From an uncultured Frankiales bacterium (GTDB lineage Bacteria; Actinomycetota; Actinomycetes; Mycobacteriales; SCTD01), in NCBI GenBank assembly GCA_946479905.1, contig CAMLIA010000223.1, forward strand, positions 1-6,237: 6,237 nt of DNA. Reading direction: 5' to 3'. Positions within the stretch are counted from its first letter, which is position 1. Every line of letters starts with the position of its first letter. The position numbers were made by a program, and so were the translations under genes. The notes below the pieces were generated by a model. It had not been told where the DNA came from. It saw only the letters and a list, made by a program, of their open reading frames with translations, and ran no database searches. Positions 5,178 to 6,237 of the stretch are shown here, piece by piece.

Positions 5178-5891
5178 TCAGTAGGTGGCTTCCACAGCCC
5201 GGTGGTCCGAGCCGGTGGCGAAGGTCTCGACACGCCGCGCGGGACGGTCGGCGAAGACGATGTCCACCGTGCGCCGGCCGAGAGTGCCGGCGGCCTTGCG
5301 GCCGTCCCAGCACGACGTCAGCGGCGGCAGCTCCAGCCCGTCGAAGTTCCCGTCGACGAACACCAGCACCCATCGACCGTGCGACCGGTGGTGCTCGATG
5401 CGCCGGCGCAGGCGACGCCGCTCCCGCTTGTGCCGCATCACGCGGAGCCGGTGCGCCAGGTCGGTGCGGTAGGTGCCGTCCCGCTGGACCTCAGCGGTCA
5501 GGTGCGCGTCGATCCCTGCGCCCTCACCGAGCGCGTCGTCCTCGAAGATCGCCTCCGTCGCGATCGACGCCGGCAGCCGACTCTTGCGGCCGACCAGGTG
5601 CCCGACCAGCTCGGCCCGGGCGAGCCGGCGCGGGTGAACGCGCAGGAGCCCGGTGCGGCCGAGGTCGAACAGGATCGGCGGGCCGCCCTTCGCGCGGGCT
5701 CGACCGAAGCCACGGCGCTCGGCGCCGGCCAGGAGCAAGTCCTCACCCCACTCCTGCAGGCCCACGTAGTGCGGATGCCGGCTGAGGATCGCGTTGAGCG
5801 CGCGCTTCCGCTCGTCCTCGGTCAGCTCGCGGATCGGGACGTTGGCCGTGATGACCCGCGTCTCCTCGCGAGCCGTGACCGGACGGCTCAC
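5178..5891 (-). CDS. Endonuclease/exonuclease/phosphatase (EEP) family protein
   Basis: This 237-residue protein shows the DNase I-like set of motifs in the usual order. These are an N-terminal TANV with Asn17, GLQEW with the metal-binding Glu47, IDAHL with candidate His130, VFVDGNFDG (Asp180, Asn182), VDIVF with Asp210, and a C-terminal GSDHRAV (Ser228, Asp229, His230). Such enzymes cleave phosphodiester or phosphomonoester bonds with a divalent metal. Substrates range from DNA to lipids and nucleotides and cannot be deduced here. A very basic segment (about 148-173, rich in Arg and His) could bind nucleic acid. The chosen GTG 5891 overlaps the previous gene's stop as GTGA. Its ribosome-binding site is weak, consistent with coupled translation. 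The open frame continues upstream to 6164, but that part is a shadow of the preceding gene. The domain is slightly short compared with typical family members of about 250 residues or more. Confidence 0.78.
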   Translation of the reverse strand: MSRPVTAREETRVITANVPIRELTEDERKRALNAILSRHPHYVGLQEWGEDLLLAGAERRGFGRARAKGGPPILFDLGRTGLLRVHPRRLARAELVGHLVGRKSRLPASIATEAIFEDDALGEGAGIDAHLTAEVQRDGTYRTDLAHRLRVMRHKRERRRLRRRIEHHRSHGRWVLVFVDGNFDGLELPPLTSCWDGRKAAGTLGRRTVDIVFADRPARRVETFATGSDHRAVEATY

Positions 5892-6237
5892 TTCGCCCCG
5901 TAGGTGATCTTCGCGCGGGCTGCCGACCGCTTCTCCCGGAGCGCCTTGATCCGCGCGGTCAGGCCGGTGATGCGCTGACGGAGCAGGTCGTCGCGCCACC
6001 AGGCGGCGAACGAGAAGTCCTCCCGCTTCGGGCGGTACGGGTACCGGTCCGGCAGGTGCGACGCGAGCCCGTTCAGGCCGCGGTCGTAGTCGACGGTCTG
6101 CGCGTAGGCCGCCGGGGACAGGTCCTGGTGGCTGTGGAGCACCATGTGGACGTGCTCGGACCACGGGCCCTCGGACGGCAGCCGGACCCAGGCGTCGAAG
6201 CCGAGCTCGCGGGCCTTGCGCATCTTCCGCACCCCGT
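5888..6237 (-). CDS. Phage protein with H-x-H motif and basic helical tail, 5' end outside window; possible M15-like peptidase
   Basis: The visible C-terminal part of about 116 residues reads into the window edge; GTG at 6232 is an in-frame start but without visible upstream support. It contains ARELGFDAWVRLP, then PWSEHVHMVL with an H-x-H pair. Next come LSPAAYAQTVDYDRGLNGLA, an aromatic section (FSFAAWWRDD), and a strongly basic helix with coiled-coil character (LRQRITGLTARIKALREKRSAARAK). The W-x-x-H-x-H pattern recalls the last zinc-binding element of D,D- or L,D-carboxypeptidase-type (M15-like) peptidases, which would fit a peptidoglycan-degrading role near a holin. The rest of the zinc site would be upstream, out of view, so this is only a suggestion. 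It shares a GTGA overlap with the EEP gene and is part of the same operon. The coding call is strong; the function is not. Confidence 0.6.
   Translation of the reverse strand, partial: GVRKMRKARELGFDAWVRLPSEGPWSEHVHMVLHSHQDLSPAAYAQTVDYDRGLNGLASHLPDRYPYRPKREDFSFAAWWRDDLLRQRITGLTARIKALREKRSAARAKITYGAK

Noticed and set aside
5892..6164. Upstream extension of the EEP frame to 6164
   Set aside because: It is a Pro/Arg-rich shadow of the preceding gene, whose own frame is clearly coding. The family domain begins just after GTG 5891.

Overview
The window is GC-rich throughout, with NNG/NNC codon bias, GTG starts and -10 boxes of the TANNNT type without a clear -35. This points to an actinobacterial host. 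The gene content is that of a tailed phage, probably temperate or a prophage. I see no integrase, attachment site or tRNA, so free phage and prophage cannot be told apart, and I name no genus.

Right part, minus strand (transcribed leftward from 6237 to 2188). This is a compact late operon read in the order: the 3' end of a gene with a possible peptidase-like H-x-H motif (5888-6237), an endonuclease/exonuclease/phosphatase (EEP) family protein (5178-5891), a holin-like membrane protein (4848-5165), a second two-helix membrane protein (4616-4843), and an 808-residue tail fibre or tailspike with a pectate-lyase-type beta-helix (2188-4614). Adjacent genes overlap by a few bases or lie within 12 bases of each other, which suggests translational coupling. 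The module would serve lysis and host-surface recognition.

Left-centre, plus strand (860-2271). A two-gene cassette runs against the late operon. It encodes a 71-residue two-helix membrane protein, apparently from a leaderless GTG start, and a 404-residue multi-span membrane protein carrying the hallmarks of the O-antigen ligase/polymerase (Wzy_C/WaaL-like) family. Its last 84 bases overlap the 3' end of the tail-fibre gene tail to tail. It looks like a moron: an accessory unit with its own promoter that could be expressed in a lysogen and alter surface glycans, perhaps blocking adsorption by related phages. This is the most interesting part of the window.

Left end. Divergent from that cassette is a small exported protein gene on the minus strand (317-694), with its own -10 box and a downstream hairpin terminator (237-272). 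Before it lies the 3' end of a plus-strand gene for a Cys-rich zinc-ribbon protein (1-216). The 165-base space between the divergent genes (695-859) holds both promoters and several copies of the octamer CCGGACGG.

All functional calls rest on reading motifs by eye. No database search was made.
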